Shown: positions 45,256-56,278 of the stretch, in pieces
Layout of the letters: every line of letters starts with the position of its first letter
How positions within the stretch are numbered: the first letter of the stretch is position 1
Assembly: GCA_902806595.1 (NCBI GenBank)
Contig: CADCXC010000005.1
Location: forward strand, 1,116,001-1,180,000
DNA from: Pyrenopolyporus hunteri
Taxonomy: Eukaryota > Ascomycota > Sordariomycetes > Xylariales > Hypoxylaceae
Length of the DNA: 64,000 nt
Reading direction: 5' to 3'
Translations under genes and position numbers: made by a program
The notes under the pieces: generated by a model
The model's database searches: none
Told to the model about the DNA's origin: nothing
What the model saw: the letters and a program-made list of their open reading frames with translations, nothing else

Positions 45256-48200
45256 ATGGATTCAGGTTCAGGTTCTGAGGCAGTCGCTGCCTTTAATTCG
45301 CATTTTAGCGGTAATAGCAATGGTAGTAATAACTTTTTTTTTTTTTTTTTAACCTGGGTTTGAGTTTGGGTTTGGGTTCGGTGCAGCACAGCCAGCACCA
45401 GCAAGGAAAGGACAGCCGCTAATAATTTATGCCTTCCAGGTACAGCAACAGCGGACCCATCCGCATCCTCCCTTTTGTCTTCCACTCCAACAACCGCGAC
45501 CATTACCGCCCCTACACACTCTGCGACTACCATAACAACAACACCAGCAACCTCGACAACGTCGACAATTACCACAATTACAGAGCCACCCACTCCGTCT
45601 AGACATAATACCCTGCATGCACACCGGCAAAGCCATAATTCGTCTAAGCTTCCTGCCTATCGCTTCGCCGATCTGAGAAAAGAGCACATCACCATACCTT
45701 CGCTTCTGCAATCTCACCACATCCCGCCCTCGCCTGTGTCGCCCGATCCAGATCAGCACACCGAAACACAGCCAAACACGGCGCAGGAAGTGTCCCCACA
45801 GACAGCGCAGCAGAATCGCAACAATAGGAACAATAGTAGCCCTGTCTCACCCGAACAATTGCCAGCAGGAACAGAAAATTTGAGTCCATCCAGGTCTCGG
45901 GCATCCACATTCCAAATCCCCGCCGCCCAATCGACCGCCACATCTACATCATTCTCCTCCAATGCAAAACGCTCTGCTTCATTAGATTCATCCACCGCTA
46001 CCGCCGTTAAGACCACCAGTAGACTTGCGCACAACGCCAACAGCGTCAGGTCCGCTACAGATTCGACCGGCAAGGTAGTCATCGTTCAATCCCGACACGC
46101 ACGCGCGCCATTATCGGGCGGGTCAGCAATCGAGACTTCGCATAACCAGCGAATGCACGCATCCGACGAGAGTCGAGGTGCACCCACAGGCGAAGAGACT
46201 GGTAAGGAGGGAGCGCACGGGCAGCGGGAACTTCTATTACCCAAAACTATTCAGAGGACCGCGACCGATGATAGGAGGAATTCTGTGGCCAGGCGACCAC
46301 CGGTATCCTACAAACCACCCGTAAATTCTAACAGTTCGGGAGTCACGGCATCCATCCCACCCATTCGCTCGTTCCGATCCTCTGGTGAGCGACGGAGCCT
46401 TGTCCTAGACATGAATCTTAGATCAATACGTACGTACGACGGGGGCGACGACCACGGCGATTCGAATCACCGTGACCGGACCCTGCGTGCATTAGAGGGG
46501 AGGCGTTACGATGATGTGTCGCAGATAACGCCGCCCGACTCGGCGGGAGATCGTCCTGATGGCGACGATAACGGCGATCTGTTTCTCAAGATTGCGCGTG
46601 AGGACTCTTCACGCCGCAGCGCGAATAGCAACGGAAACTACGGAGAAAGCCAAAGCGCCCTAGTAAGTCGACTATTTGTTTTGCTGGCCAATTTTCTGTC
46701 TCAGAAAGCACTTTACCCCCCAGCACGCGCATTCCATGGTCGTACCCGTAAGCCTGACCTGCGAGTAACAACCGTTATCCCCACATGACCAACCGTGTCA
46801 ACCTTGACTATTTCAAATTCAAACGTCGGCGTTCGGCTAACCCGCGATACAGTCACGAGTCTCACGAAGCAGTCGGCGACCTCTATCCGTAGGCATTTCG
46901 GCTTCATACCAGCCCTCATCTCCTCCCCAAGTAGTTAGGCGCTTATCAGATCAAGAGTCCTCTCGGGCTCGGGGCTATGGAGACGAGCAGCCGGGGGGTA
47001 AAATCGCCCGCACTCTAACTTACCGGGGAATACCCCGAGATAAACAGTCCGATGAGGCGAAACTCAAAAGCGGCAGCACTCTGCGTGCTTCTCCACTAAC
47101 CCCTCGATCTCTAACCTTTCAAGAACCGCCTTCCGACCAAGGATCCGCTTATAGTCGGAAAAGACAAGCGTCTGTCGACAATGGCAGTTCTCTCCCATCC
47201 CGCATGTCCTCGCTCAAGCAGCCCGGTGTCAACTACAGTCATCCGCGCACCTATAACTCTTCGCCGTTGGTGCCGAAGCCGGCCGACTCCCAAAAACCGG
47301 ACGCTCAAGTAGACGATGGGAACCACGGTGTCGAAGGGACAAATTCGACAGCTTCGACAGCTGCTCCTTCTACAGTATGGGATGAGCTCGATGACCTCAA
47401 GTCTCGTATCCATCGCCTTGAGCTAACTGGCAAGCTTCCTCCAACTTCAGGTGCGGCCATATCGCGGGCCTCCGACGAACGACCCCCGACCGCCCACACT
47501 AACGCGACGACCCTGTCTGCCTCCCCGAAGCGCAGTTCCGGAAGTGTCATACAAACATCGGAGACAAATATCGCGCCCAAGGACAGCCATCCGCTGTTAC
47601 ATTCAGCATTAATGAAATCAAAGGAATTCCTCAGTACGGATGTCTTCGAAGCGCTGGAGACGGCAGCCAACGATGCGCTAGCCCTTTCCACGATGATGGG
47701 CACCGCTGGTCAACCAGGACCTATCTCGAGTGGCGCGAGTAGCATCGGTAGTGGTACCACTATCACCGACCGCCAACTCAGACGTAAGGCAGATAGTATC
47801 TGCCGCAGCCTTACTGAATTATGCCTCGCGCTAAGCGAGGGAGCAGCGCAGGTCAAACCGCAACAAGCGGCTGCACCGGCTCCGGAGAATCCTCCGGTAG
47901 GAAGCCCTACAATCACTAGATTCCCAGGAATAGCTTCTCAGAGGCGACAAAGCGCCACGGACCGCAACCTCTCGGTCAACACTAGCCCAAGAACTTTACC
48001 CCGTTATGAGGAGAGGCGGAGTAGCGTGATGCTATCCAGCGCACTGCCAGCGCCGCGATATATCTCGACAGCCCCGGTGACCCCGGTCGATACCGCATCG
48101 AGTGCGACAGGCCGAAAGACTTCGCTACTAACGTCCCGCAGCCGCCGAGCCGGAACGGAAGAACCGGAAGAAGGGCGCAAATCATCCCTTCTTAGAACTC

Positions 48201-48676
48201 GCCGCGCTACTACCGAGGAACCAGAGGACCAGTCGGATCGTAAGCCTCTATTAAACCGAGCTCGTCGGGGCACGATAGATAACGAAGATGAGGAAGTCCG
48301 TTTCCGCGCGCCCTCGCGCGCCATTACCGAAGTTCACGGACATCGATCTGCGACGCGCGAATACGCGTCCCAATTACCAGCACCTTCAAAAGAAACCGAA
48401 TCCCTAGCGTCTTCGGCTTTGCCTAGGAGACGGCTTGCTTCCGCGCTCAACACCAGATTAGTGCTGCCGGCGACATCGATGAACGTGGCCACGCCGGCTC
48501 GCCGGTACTTTGATCGATCGACGCCGGATCGAGAAACGTATAATTCAGCAGATAGGCAGGTCGAGGATCAGCCGCGACGACAGTATTCCCTTGCTCGAGT
48601 CGGAAGCATGGACAAACGAACAAACCGTGGAAGTATGATCGCCACGAGCTCTCCCGCAACGGGGGGCTACCGCTAA
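45256..48676 (+). CDS. large intrinsically disordered protein, function unknown
   Basis: The body is secure: 45475-46662 and 46853-48676 join as GESQSAL-SRVSRSSRRPLSVG across a 190-nt intron, giving at least 1003 residues. The 5' end is uncertain because the open frame has no ATG before KLPAYRFADLRKE. One workable model starts at ATG 45256 (MDSGSGSEAVAAFNSHFS), splices 45310 to 45392 and yields about 1049 residues. The protein is rich in Ser, Thr, Pro and Arg. Recognisable islands are KLPAYRFADLRKEHI, SPPQVVRRLSDQE, a short predicted coiled coil VWDELDDLKSRIHRLELTGK, and a helical part with LRRKADSICRSLTELCLAL. I recall similar proteins in other Pezizomycotina but know no function. No signal peptide or membrane segment is visible. 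Confidence 0.75.
45330..45380 (+). repeat. poly-T tract followed by TTTGGG hexamers
   Basis: A run of T is followed by GGGTTTGAGTTTGGGTTTGG. It lies in the proposed first intron of the disordered-protein gene. The hexamer differs from the TTAGGG telomere unit. Confidence 0.7.
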
Positions 48677-49842
48677 CGCCGTAACGACTATGATACGCTC
48701 ATGACAATGTAACAATAGACAGTCATTCGGGCCAGGCAATTCCCCAATAAGCATGACCTTTGCATAGCTAGACGGATTTTGTTTTGTTGTTTTGTTCCGT
48801 TCTGTTTTGTTTTATTCCTTGCCTTTTTTTTTTCTACTTTTTCGGAGTCTTCTCCTTCGTATAATACCCCCGCCTCTGCGAACATTTTACGAATTTCTTC
48901 AGGCGCCGTTACCGAAACGAGCGCTAGCAAGCGTTATTCCCTGAATATCGGCCAAAACGACCAGGAACACGACGCTAAATGGGCCACGGAGTGGCATGGC
49001 CGGAGTGGCGGAGTACCCCCAATGAAAGGGTTTATTCACCTCTAATCTCACCGCGAATAGGAAAAGTATTACACTGCATGTAGAGCGCACCGAGCTCTCA
49101 AAATCCTTTGTGTTGGGGGGTGTGGGTTTACTGGACAGGGCTGAACTTATAGGCAGAGAGTACCTAGCGTTTATACCACTTGGGGGGGAAGGGTTTACTC
49201 GGAAGGCGGACTTGGGCGGTAACTCGATTACCGATGTACTATGTAAATAAGGTCGCCAGACAAAACCGGCGAGTAATGTATGAATATTTGGTTTTATTGC
49301 AAATGAGCAAAAAAGTTTCTGCTTTTCTTAATCGTCCGTCTTCTGTGAATTGTACTTGTACTATTAGGGGCTTTTAATGATATAGACGTCAGTCATTCGG
49401 CATGACGTCGACTCATTCGGGCAAAACTGACTAAGGCCGGGCGGATAGTGGAACTTGTACCGATCTCGACTTGCCCAAGACTCATGTCGTACACAATTAA
49501 CCCTCAAGAAAGAACGACCGAAGCTCCAACCAGCTCAACATTTTTAGCCAAATGAGATAAAATATTGAGTCTCAACTTCTAATAACTCATTCCTCTACTT
49601 ACTTTCAAACTTCTTCTCTCACAATTTTTAGCTCTACGTATTCTATCTCACGTCAAACGCTGGCTCTGCGTAGTTTCTCTCCCGTCCCCTCAGCCAGGCT
49701 CTCCCTCGGCTGCTACTCACCGAGGCGCATTCACAGGGCTCAGCTAACGTCTACGCCGTCGCCTGCGCTCACCTTTCACAGTCGGGGCATTCATTACACC
49801 AACCCAAGCAGAAGAGCAGGTAAACGTGGAAGCAGGTTGGAG
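48677..49842. other. intergenic region before the tRNA 2'-phosphotransferase gene
   Basis: It contains the 3' untranslated region of the disordered-protein gene, with a TTTTGTTTTGT-type repeat at 48778-48812, and the leader of the phosphotransferase gene. No other gene is recognisable. Confidence 0.55.
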
Positions 49843-50986
49843 ATGGAAGACGACGAGATCGCAGAGGCCGCAGATAGGATGGAGAGCATGGCGGCCAGGG
49901 GCAAGGGGAGGGGAGGACGGGACCGGCGCGGTGGCAGAGGTGCTGGTGGAGGCGGAGGTCGCGAGATGCTCCTCTCGAAGGCCTTGTCGTCGCTGCTGCG
50001 ACATCAGGCGGAGAATGCGGGGATCAAGCTCGATGGCGAGGGGTATGCGCCGTTGGATAAGGTGGTGAGTATACATACCTACCTACATATATCTACCTTT
50101 TTACCCTTCTTTGTAAGGTCGACTTGAGAGGGGAAGGGAGGGAGTGAGTACGACTCAGATCAACAGAATCACTAACCACACACGCAAGATGCAATGGCCG
50201 CGCATCCGCTCCCTCAACCCGACCTTCGAGGAGATCCGGCAGGCGGTCGCGGACAACGCCAAGCAGCGGTTCGCCATGAAGCCCAAGGACCCGGCGGCCG
50301 CGCCCGGCGCCCGGGAGTCGAGCGACCCGGCCGCGTGGCTGATCCGCGCCAACCAGGGCCACAGCATCGCGCTCGCCGACGAGGCCCTGCACACCCCCGT
50401 GACCCTGGAGGCCGGCAACATCCCGCCCGTCGTCGTGCACGGCACGTACTTCGCCTTCTGGCCGCTGATACTGGAGTCGGGCGGCTTGAAGCGTATGGGG
50501 CGCCAGCATGTGCATTTCGGTACGGCGCTGTTGCCGGAGGATGATAACGGCGGCGGTGGTAGTAGTGGTAGTGCTGGTAGGGAGAAGGAAGGGGAGGAGG
50601 GGGAGGGGAAGGTGGAAAGGAAAGAGGCGGTTAGCGGCATGCGTGCGGACGCCGAGATCCTCGTGTTCGTGGACGTCGAGCGCAGCCTGCGCGACGGCAG
50701 CGGTATTAAGTGGTGGATTAGCGCCAACGGCGTCGTGTTGACGGATGGGAATGAGGACGGTGTGGTGCCGACGAAGTACTTTAAGGAGGTTAGGGGTCGT
50801 AGACAGGGCGTGGGTGTCCTCTGGCGCGATGGTGAGAAGGTGGCTGATTTGCCACCTGACATTGTTGCGAGGGTGCCCACGGGAAAGGGGAGAGGAGGGA
50901 CTGGGGCGGGAAGAGGAGGACGGGGAGGGCGGAGAGGGGGAGGGAAAGGGATAGGGGGTAGATTTGTTTTCGGAGAAGGGATGTGA
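49843..50986 (+). CDS. tpt1: tRNA 2'-phosphotransferase (Tpt1/KptA family)
   Basis: Exons 49843-50064 and 50189-50986 give 339 residues; the join reads PLDKV-MQWPRIRSL. Family landmarks appear in order: LSKALSSLLRHQAEN (catalytic Arg-His), FEEIRQAVADNAKQRFAM, LIRANQGHSI (catalytic Arg), VVHGTYFAFWPLI, GLKRMGRQHVHF, AVSGMRADAEILVFVD and GVVPTKYF. The enzyme removes the 2'-phosphate left at the tRNA splice junction, transferring it to NAD+; this is family knowledge. Unusual parts are Arg/Gly-rich tails at both ends (KGRGGRDRRGGRG near residue 24 and GRGGRGGRRGGGKG near 320) and an acidic, Gly/Ser-rich insert of about 40 residues between HFGTALLP and AVSGMR. Third codon positions are G/C-rich, opening a long antisense frame I regard as a shadow. 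The ATG at 49843 is the first in frame. Confidence 0.93.
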
Positions 50987-51394
50987 GTAGGTACGTAAAA
51001 GGAGGCTATATACATGCCTGTATAAAATCCGATGATAATACTAAAGGTTGCCTTCTACACTCTTAAGGTTCACTTTCCATTAGGACCTTGATTACAATTA
51101 TGATTACGATAATGGTATTTTCAACTGAGTAAACTCTGGGAAAAGCGCGCAGCGGGGGATAGGAGCAAGTTTATTAGCAGTACCACGAACTCGCCTATGA
51201 ACAATTGCCAACTAGAACCAAGGCTAGTCGTGGTGTATAACCTAGACTAGAAACAAAAGAAAGCCGCCATCAAAAGAATGGTCCCAACCCGGGTGCTGAA
51301 TTATCTCATACCGCCTCATACCGGTCCGCTCTTCGATCACCCTGAACTTGAGTTTATGGATATCTACGGCCAGCCCACCATACTAGAAGCTCCC
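50987..51394. other. short intergenic region between convergent genes
   Basis: The 408 bp hold the 3' ends of the phosphotransferase gene and the cyanovirin-like gene. Nothing else is recognisable. Confidence 0.5.
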
Positions 51395-52534
51395 CTATCC
51401 CTGAGTCGTATACTCCGTCGCAAACGTGGCCTGGACAGTCGTGAACAAACTCGCGAACACAGACCCTGTCGGCGTCACCGTCACCGTCACCGTCGGCGGG
51501 CTCACAGTCGACATGACCGCGCTAGTCACGGTGACCTCCTTAGTCTTGGTTACCTTGCGCACCTTAGTCGTGGTGGCCGGCGAGGCAGACGGACAGGACG
51601 CCGCGGCGGTGCTCACGGCCGTGGCCGTCGCCGTCGCCGTGCTGAAGAAGGTGTCGGTGCCGGTGCTGACGCTGGTCAGCGTGACGGTGCTGTTCACCGT
51701 CGCGGTCTCGGTGCTGGTCAGCGTGACGGTGTTGTTCACGGTCGAGACGGCCGTGGACACGGACGCTGTCGTGATGGTGACTTGCGGCGGGATCACGGCC
51801 GGCGCGAACTTGGCCGGGTCCGAGATCACCTCGCCTTGCTTCCCGAGACACCCTAGGACGCCGTTCTCGACGGTGAGGGTGGCGTCTGGTTGGAGAGGGG
51901 TGAAGTTAGAAAAAGAAAAGAAAAATAGCTAAACTTGGGATGCCTATCCCGTCTCGTCTTATATCCGCGAGAATAGGGGGGGGGGCAGCGTGGGAACTTA
52001 CCGAGAGTCGTGGTCGAGCCTTGGTGCATGGTGTCGACACCCTTGAACTTGCAGTCGCACATGAAGATCGCCTTCCACATGTTTGGGTCCGTGGAAGACC
52101 CCGTGACGCTGATGCCGCAGTTGTAGCACGTCTTCGAGAAGGGTCCTGGCTTCTCGGTCTGCGGCGTGATGGCCTCGAGGATTCCGTCTGTGTTGGTGTA
52201 GCACCTGCGTAAGAAAAAAAAAAGGCGGTTAGTAAAGTCTCCTAGGCTTATTTATGATGGATGGCCCTGAAATTCGGACATAGGGCTAAGCTTAAGATAA
52301 ACCAGCGACTTACGCATCCAGATTCAATCTGCTTGCGCGGTAATCGTGCGCGGAGACGGTGCCAGCGTCGCATAAGGCGACGAGCTCGACCTCGTAGTCT
52401 GGTGATGGGCCGATTACATTTTGACGGAGATAGTACCAGGGGCATATGTTGACGCCGAATTGCACCGGATCGGCGAGGGATAGGGATGGGAAGTAGCCGA
52501 GAAGAGCGAGGTAGTTGAAATTAGTAACCTTCAT
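51395..52534 (-). CDS. secreted protein with cyanovirin-N-like (CVNH) domain and Thr/Val-rich tail
   Basis: Minus-strand exons 52534-52314, 52204-52002 and 51885-51395 give 304 residues. The N-terminus MKVTNFNYLALLGYFPSLSLA looks like a signal peptide. The next roughly 130 residues repeat the two-fold CVNH pattern: VELVALCDAG...SRLNLDACYTN.DGIL, then FSKTCYNCGISV, IFMCDCKF, STTTLDATLTVENGVLGCLG. CVNH domains are small lectin-like folds that often bind mannose glycans. From about residue 165 the protein is a low-complexity stalk rich in Thr, Val, Ser and Ala, with a duplicated 14-residue unit starting TVNNTVTLTS / TVNSTVTLTS. No transmembrane or GPI-type hydrophobic end is seen, so secretion or cell-wall retention is likely. 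The domain call is by eye and could be wrong; exon joins restore the pattern well. Confidence 0.75.
51671..51754 (-). repeat. 2 x 42-bp direct repeat in the cyanovirin-like gene
   Basis: Two adjacent 42-bp units both begin GCTGGTCAGCGTGACGGTG on the plus strand and differ at only a few positions. They encode the duplicated 14-residue stalk unit. A GTCACC trimer lies nearby at 51475-51494. Confidence 0.85.
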
Positions 52535-53249
52535 CGTGTGTCCTGTACCCGGCCAATTACTTGGGATTAAGCCTACTTTTCGCTTAGGATTACGGGCGTG
52601 GATAAGTAGGTAGGTGGTTATGTTATGGTAGTGGTGTTCGCGCCGCTGCTTGTAGAGGGGAATGGATGAAGCCCTTTTAGTTTATTTCGGGGAGAACTCG
52701 TTTATGTAGTCATAAGTGAGACTTTAATTATGAAAGGGTTGGGCGTATGATTACTTTGTCACTGGTGGTCGGAACTCACCCAGGTTGCTAAACCAGTGAC
52801 GGATTCGAGCAATCAATGCGTCAGTATAGATACAGGTGTCTGCAGTCTTAATGTAGGAACTAGTCTATTAGAAAAGGAGGGACCAAGTGTCGATCTCACA
52901 GGGGGTCACGACAATATCGTTGCCTTGGTCCGCTATAGCAGAGCTGAATCATGTAGTGACTACCCAGATAGGTACCTAGGTATTGTATGGTATTGTCCGA
53001 CTCATGGTCACGATCCGCGTCAGGAGACCGCATGATAGTAAGGTCAGAAACTATTAATGTTAAGATATCATTACCTGATATTCATAAGGTAAATCTTATA
53101 GTCTTCGCTCTCGTATACTATACCCCGAAGCCGAATTGACCGCTATGTACCCCCTTAACTCGCCCATCAAAGTCACGGACCCCTTAAACACCTTGGTGGC
53201 TCGAACTCGATGCCATCTTAGCGAGCATCTCTTCCAGACCCGCACCCAA
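52535..53249. other. intergenic region upstream of the cyanovirin-like gene
   Basis: It should include the promoter of the minus-strand cyanovirin-like gene and the trailer of the dsRBD gene. A GATAGGTACCTAGGTATTG motif of the dispersed family lies at 52967-52985. No gene was seen. Confidence 0.5.
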
Positions 53250-54300
53250 CTAAGCCGGAGTCGGAGGGTCTACTTCTCTCTTAATCTGTAGTTTCCCGGC
53301 TCGAAACAGCCTGTCCTTTTCGTCACACTCCGCGGCCAACTCGCGCAGATGGACGAGCAATTCCTCCGCGATCTTTTCTTTGGCCGCCCTCTTGCCGTAG
53401 ACATCCTTAACACGACCGATGTCTTTGGGCAACCTCAGAGCCAGCATCCCTAGTTCCGGATAGCCGCTATAGAAGTCAGGGCTCTCGGGGTTCTTCGTGA
53501 TTTTGAACTCGGGTAATCCAGGATAGCCCAGGCGGTTACAAAGTTTCTGGGCTTCGAAAGTCGACGAGACTTCGTCGCTGTTGAACTCAGAGGCTATCCC
53601 CTTAGGCAATGGGCTCTCCGGGGGCGTCCTAGCCCTCCTCGGCTCGGATTTAGTGGTGGCGCCCTCTGGCTGTTCGGGGGAAGATGACGCGACTTTCTGT
53701 TTCTTTCTTGCTGGGGACGGTTGTGGCGTGTGCTGTTGCTCTTGAGGCTGGCGGACTTTCATGCCGTTCGTATCGAGCCGAGGCATGTAGCCGTTGATGC
53801 CGAGCCATTCGATAGCACACTTGGCCGCGTACTTCTTGGCATCCTTCTTGCGGGCGAAAGAGGGCTGGGTCCCGTCCGGGAATAAACCGCCGTCGGGGCC
53901 GGGGAAGGGCTCTGAGTGTTCGCCGATACGGACCTGGCAGTACCACTTTTGGACCCCAAACACGGTTGGACCAGGCTGTTCGATGAAGTTACCTCCAGGA
54001 ACGCCGGTGGTTACCCGATTGCGAGAAGCTCGGTATTCTGGAATCAGGTCAGCATTATTAATGTATTAATAGGGCTGGGTTATGTGAAGTATGGTTACCT
54101 AACAGGAGACCGATCCAGTTAGCGTCCCCTAGGTCTGGGTCGGGCTGAGGCGGTGTCTCGGGCGGCAAAGAGAGTTCGAGTTTCTCTAGCAATTTTCGCT
54201 GGGCATCTGTCAAAGGCGCGGGAGTCGAGTTGGCGGCCTCGTACTCTAGCTGGCGAGCGATCCAGTTTTGGATGCTCCGGTATGTTTGAGTCGATACCAT
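53250..54300 (-). CDS. double-stranded-RNA-binding-domain (DRBM) protein
   Basis: Minus-strand exons 54300-54099 and 54037-53250 give 329 residues; the join reads NWIGLLL-EYRASRNR. The N-terminus (MVSTQTYRSIQNWIARQLEY) is helical. A first dsRBD-like segment lies at about residues 92-146, with EYRASRNRVTTG, KWYCQVRIGEH and a basic helix FARKKDAKKYAAKCAIEWL, the canonical K-K-x-A-K pattern. A Pro/Ser-rich linker with KKQKV, a possible nuclear signal, follows. A second, more divergent dsRBD-like segment lies at about 225-310 (EAQKLCNRLGYPGLPEFKI, then KRAAKEKIAEELLVHL). No RNase III, helicase or deaminase domain is present. The protein probably binds structured RNA; whether it serves RNA silencing or another process is unknown. 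Confidence 0.82.
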
Positions 54301-55051
54301 GGTTGGCTCACTATTGTCAGCTGCCGGAGGACGGAAGCCAATATGTGGGTGCTTGTCTTTGATACAGGCAAGATGATATAGATAATTATATTTTAGGCTG
54401 TCGATATAATAATGCACCTATGAATACCTGTAGAAAGAGACGGGTATGTTTTTTTAAGAAGTCGTGAAGAGGTTAAGCTTGACTTCTACGCGAGTTTCTA
54501 GGAAACCTCGATCCACCTCGATATGTTTGGCGGGGTTGATGCAGCCATTACAATACGCAGCCAGTCATTGAAAGGATTATTCCACATCTTGTACAACACA
54601 AACAATCTCCTCGGATCTCTTTAATTGCCTCGTTTGGGAGTGAGGACACAGACCCTCCTAACCACTAGTAGGTGGGAAATATGGCTTATATTACCCTTCA
54701 TGGAAAACATCACTTTTATTTTCTACGTACTAATTACTTAGTATTCTTTTCTAACCTCAACAGGTTGGGCGGATCTTGCTACGGAGGTGGAGGTTTAGGT
54801 TTGATACCTGCATAACCGCCTAGACGAGGCACAATGCTGATAAGATCCACTTAAGCTTAATCTTATCTAATCGAGATTCTCTGGTTCTCCAGGTACTGTA
54901 CGAAGTACTGTATTGTACGGATACAATACCTTAGCACAGTGAAATTGTGTGGACCTTGCGCACCATCTTTCTTGGAAAGACAGCTTCTCAACTTAGACCA
55001 ACACAACACTTTCCTCCGAGGACGCTTAGAAAGGACTTGGGTACCGCAAAC
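54301..55051. promoter_or_regulatory. divergent promoter region between the dsRBD and NSRP1-like genes
   Basis: The 751-bp gap separates two start codons facing away from each other. The reading frame of the downstream gene stays open back to 54947, but its first good family residue is the ATG at 55052. No specific motif is claimed. Confidence 0.4.
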
Positions 55052-56278
55052 ATGAGCAAACCAGGTTTATCATTCGGCTTGAATCTTACAAAGAAGCCTG
55101 GTCCTTCGAAGCCTGCGCCCCCGAAAAGGAAACCGATGTTCGGTGACGATGGATCAGACGACGACGCGAACGGGTCGACCGATGGTCCTCAGGCGACCGA
55201 GATATCAGAGCTCGACGACTTTACCACAACATCATCCGGCGACCAGTCAAGCCAGAAACCATCGTTAAGATCGAAGAATGGCCCCCCTACCCATCCCCCG
55301 AACGGCAAAAACAAGAAATCGCAGATTTCAATGTACGGTGATCTCTCGAGCTCGCTGGAGTCGCGCAAACACCAACAAGCCGCCGAGGAGCTAGATCCCT
55401 CCGTATACGACTACGATGCGGTCTACGACTCCCTAAAGCCGGAGAAGAAGGCCGCCCCAGAGGACGTCGAGCGGAAACCCAAATACATGAAGAGCCTGAT
55501 AGCGTCAGCCGCGGTGCGGAAACGCGACGCTCTGATCGCTGAAGAGAAGAAGATCGCGCGAGAACGCGCCGAGGAAGGAGACGAGTACGCGGATAAGGAG
55601 AAGTTCGTCACGGAGGCGTACAAGAAACAGCAGGAGGAGAACCGGCGCATCGAGGAGGAGGAGCGCAGGCGCGAGGAGGAAGAGGCGAAAAAGAATAAGG
55701 GTGGCGGCATGACCGCTTTCTACAAGGACCTACTGGAACGGGGCGACAAGCGACACGCCGAAGTCGTCAAGGCGGCGGAGGAGCGCGCGAAAGCCGGCCC
55801 CAAGGCGGACGATGAAGACGTACAGGAGGAGAAAGTCAAGACGGATGCGGACGTGGCAAGGGAGATCAACGAGAAGGGAGGTTCAATTGCCATCAACGAA
55901 GAGGGTCAAGTAGTAGACAAGCGAGAGCTGCTCAAGGGAGGTCTCAACCTAAGCGCGCCCAAACGTCAAGAACCCCGCAAAGAAGCTAGCAGAGGGCCGG
56001 ATCGCCGAGACGACCGGGGCGGCCCGCGCGGGTTCGTCGGGAGTGGCGGCAAGCAGGCGATGCGCGAGCGGCAGACGCGCATGCTCGAGGCGCAGCTGGA
56101 ACAGTCGCTCAAGCGGTCTATGGAGCAGGAGGAAGAGGAGAGGCGGAAGGTCGAGCGCGCGGCCAAGAGCCGCAAGACCGAGTCCGACGTCTCGAGCGCG
56201 AGGGAGAGGTACCTGGCACGTAAGCGGGAGGCCGAGGAGGCCAAGAAGAAAGCTGCGGCGGCGGCAGAGACGTCGTGA
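55052..56278 (+). CDS. nuclear speckle splicing regulatory protein 1-like (NSRP1/CCDC55, DUF2040)
   Basis: A single exon of 408 residues from the ATG at 55052 (MSKPGLSFGLNLTKK). An ATG-less extension of the frame upstream was excluded because the MSKPGLSFGLN start is typical of the family. Landmarks in order are KPMFGDD near residue 29, DPSVYDYDAVYDSL near 116, PKYMKSLIASAAVRKRD near 144, then a long charged coiled coil (EKFVTEAYKKQQEENRRIEEE) and GGGMTAFYKDLLERGDKRH near 220. The C-terminal third is Arg/Glu-rich. Human NSRP1 sits in nuclear speckles and affects alternative splice-site choice; nuclear RNA-processing function is inferred for this fungal homologue. It converges with the tim13 gene, leaving 335 bp between the stops. 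Confidence 0.9.
   Translation: MSKPGLSFGLNLTKKPGPSKPAPPKRKPMFGDDGSDDDANGSTDGPQATEISELDDFTTTSSGDQSSQKPSLRSKNGPPTHPPNGKNKKSQISMYGDLSSSLESRKHQQAAEELDPSVYDYDAVYDSLKPEKKAAPEDVERKPKYMKSLIASAAVRKRDALIAEEKKIARERAEEGDEYADKEKFVTEAYKKQQEENRRIEEEERRREEEEAKKNKGGGMTAFYKDLLERGDKRHAEVVKAAEERAKAGPKADDEDVQEEKVKTDADVAREINEKGGSIAINEEGQVVDKRELLKGGLNLSAPKRQEPRKEASRGPDRRDDRGGPRGFVGSGGKQAMRERQTRMLEAQLEQSLKRSMEQEEEERRKVERAAKSRKTESDVSSARERYLARKREAEEAKKKAAAAAETS

Noticed and set aside
45357..45380. TTTGGG hexamers resembling telomere repeats
   Set aside because: Fungal telomeres are normally TTAGGG, the run is only about four imperfect units, and it sits between genes in the window interior.
50155..51015. 286-codon antisense frame over tpt1 exon 2
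   Set aside because: It mirrors a G/C-biased exon whose plus-strand translation matches all Tpt1 motifs; the antisense product is Pro/Ser-rich low complexity.
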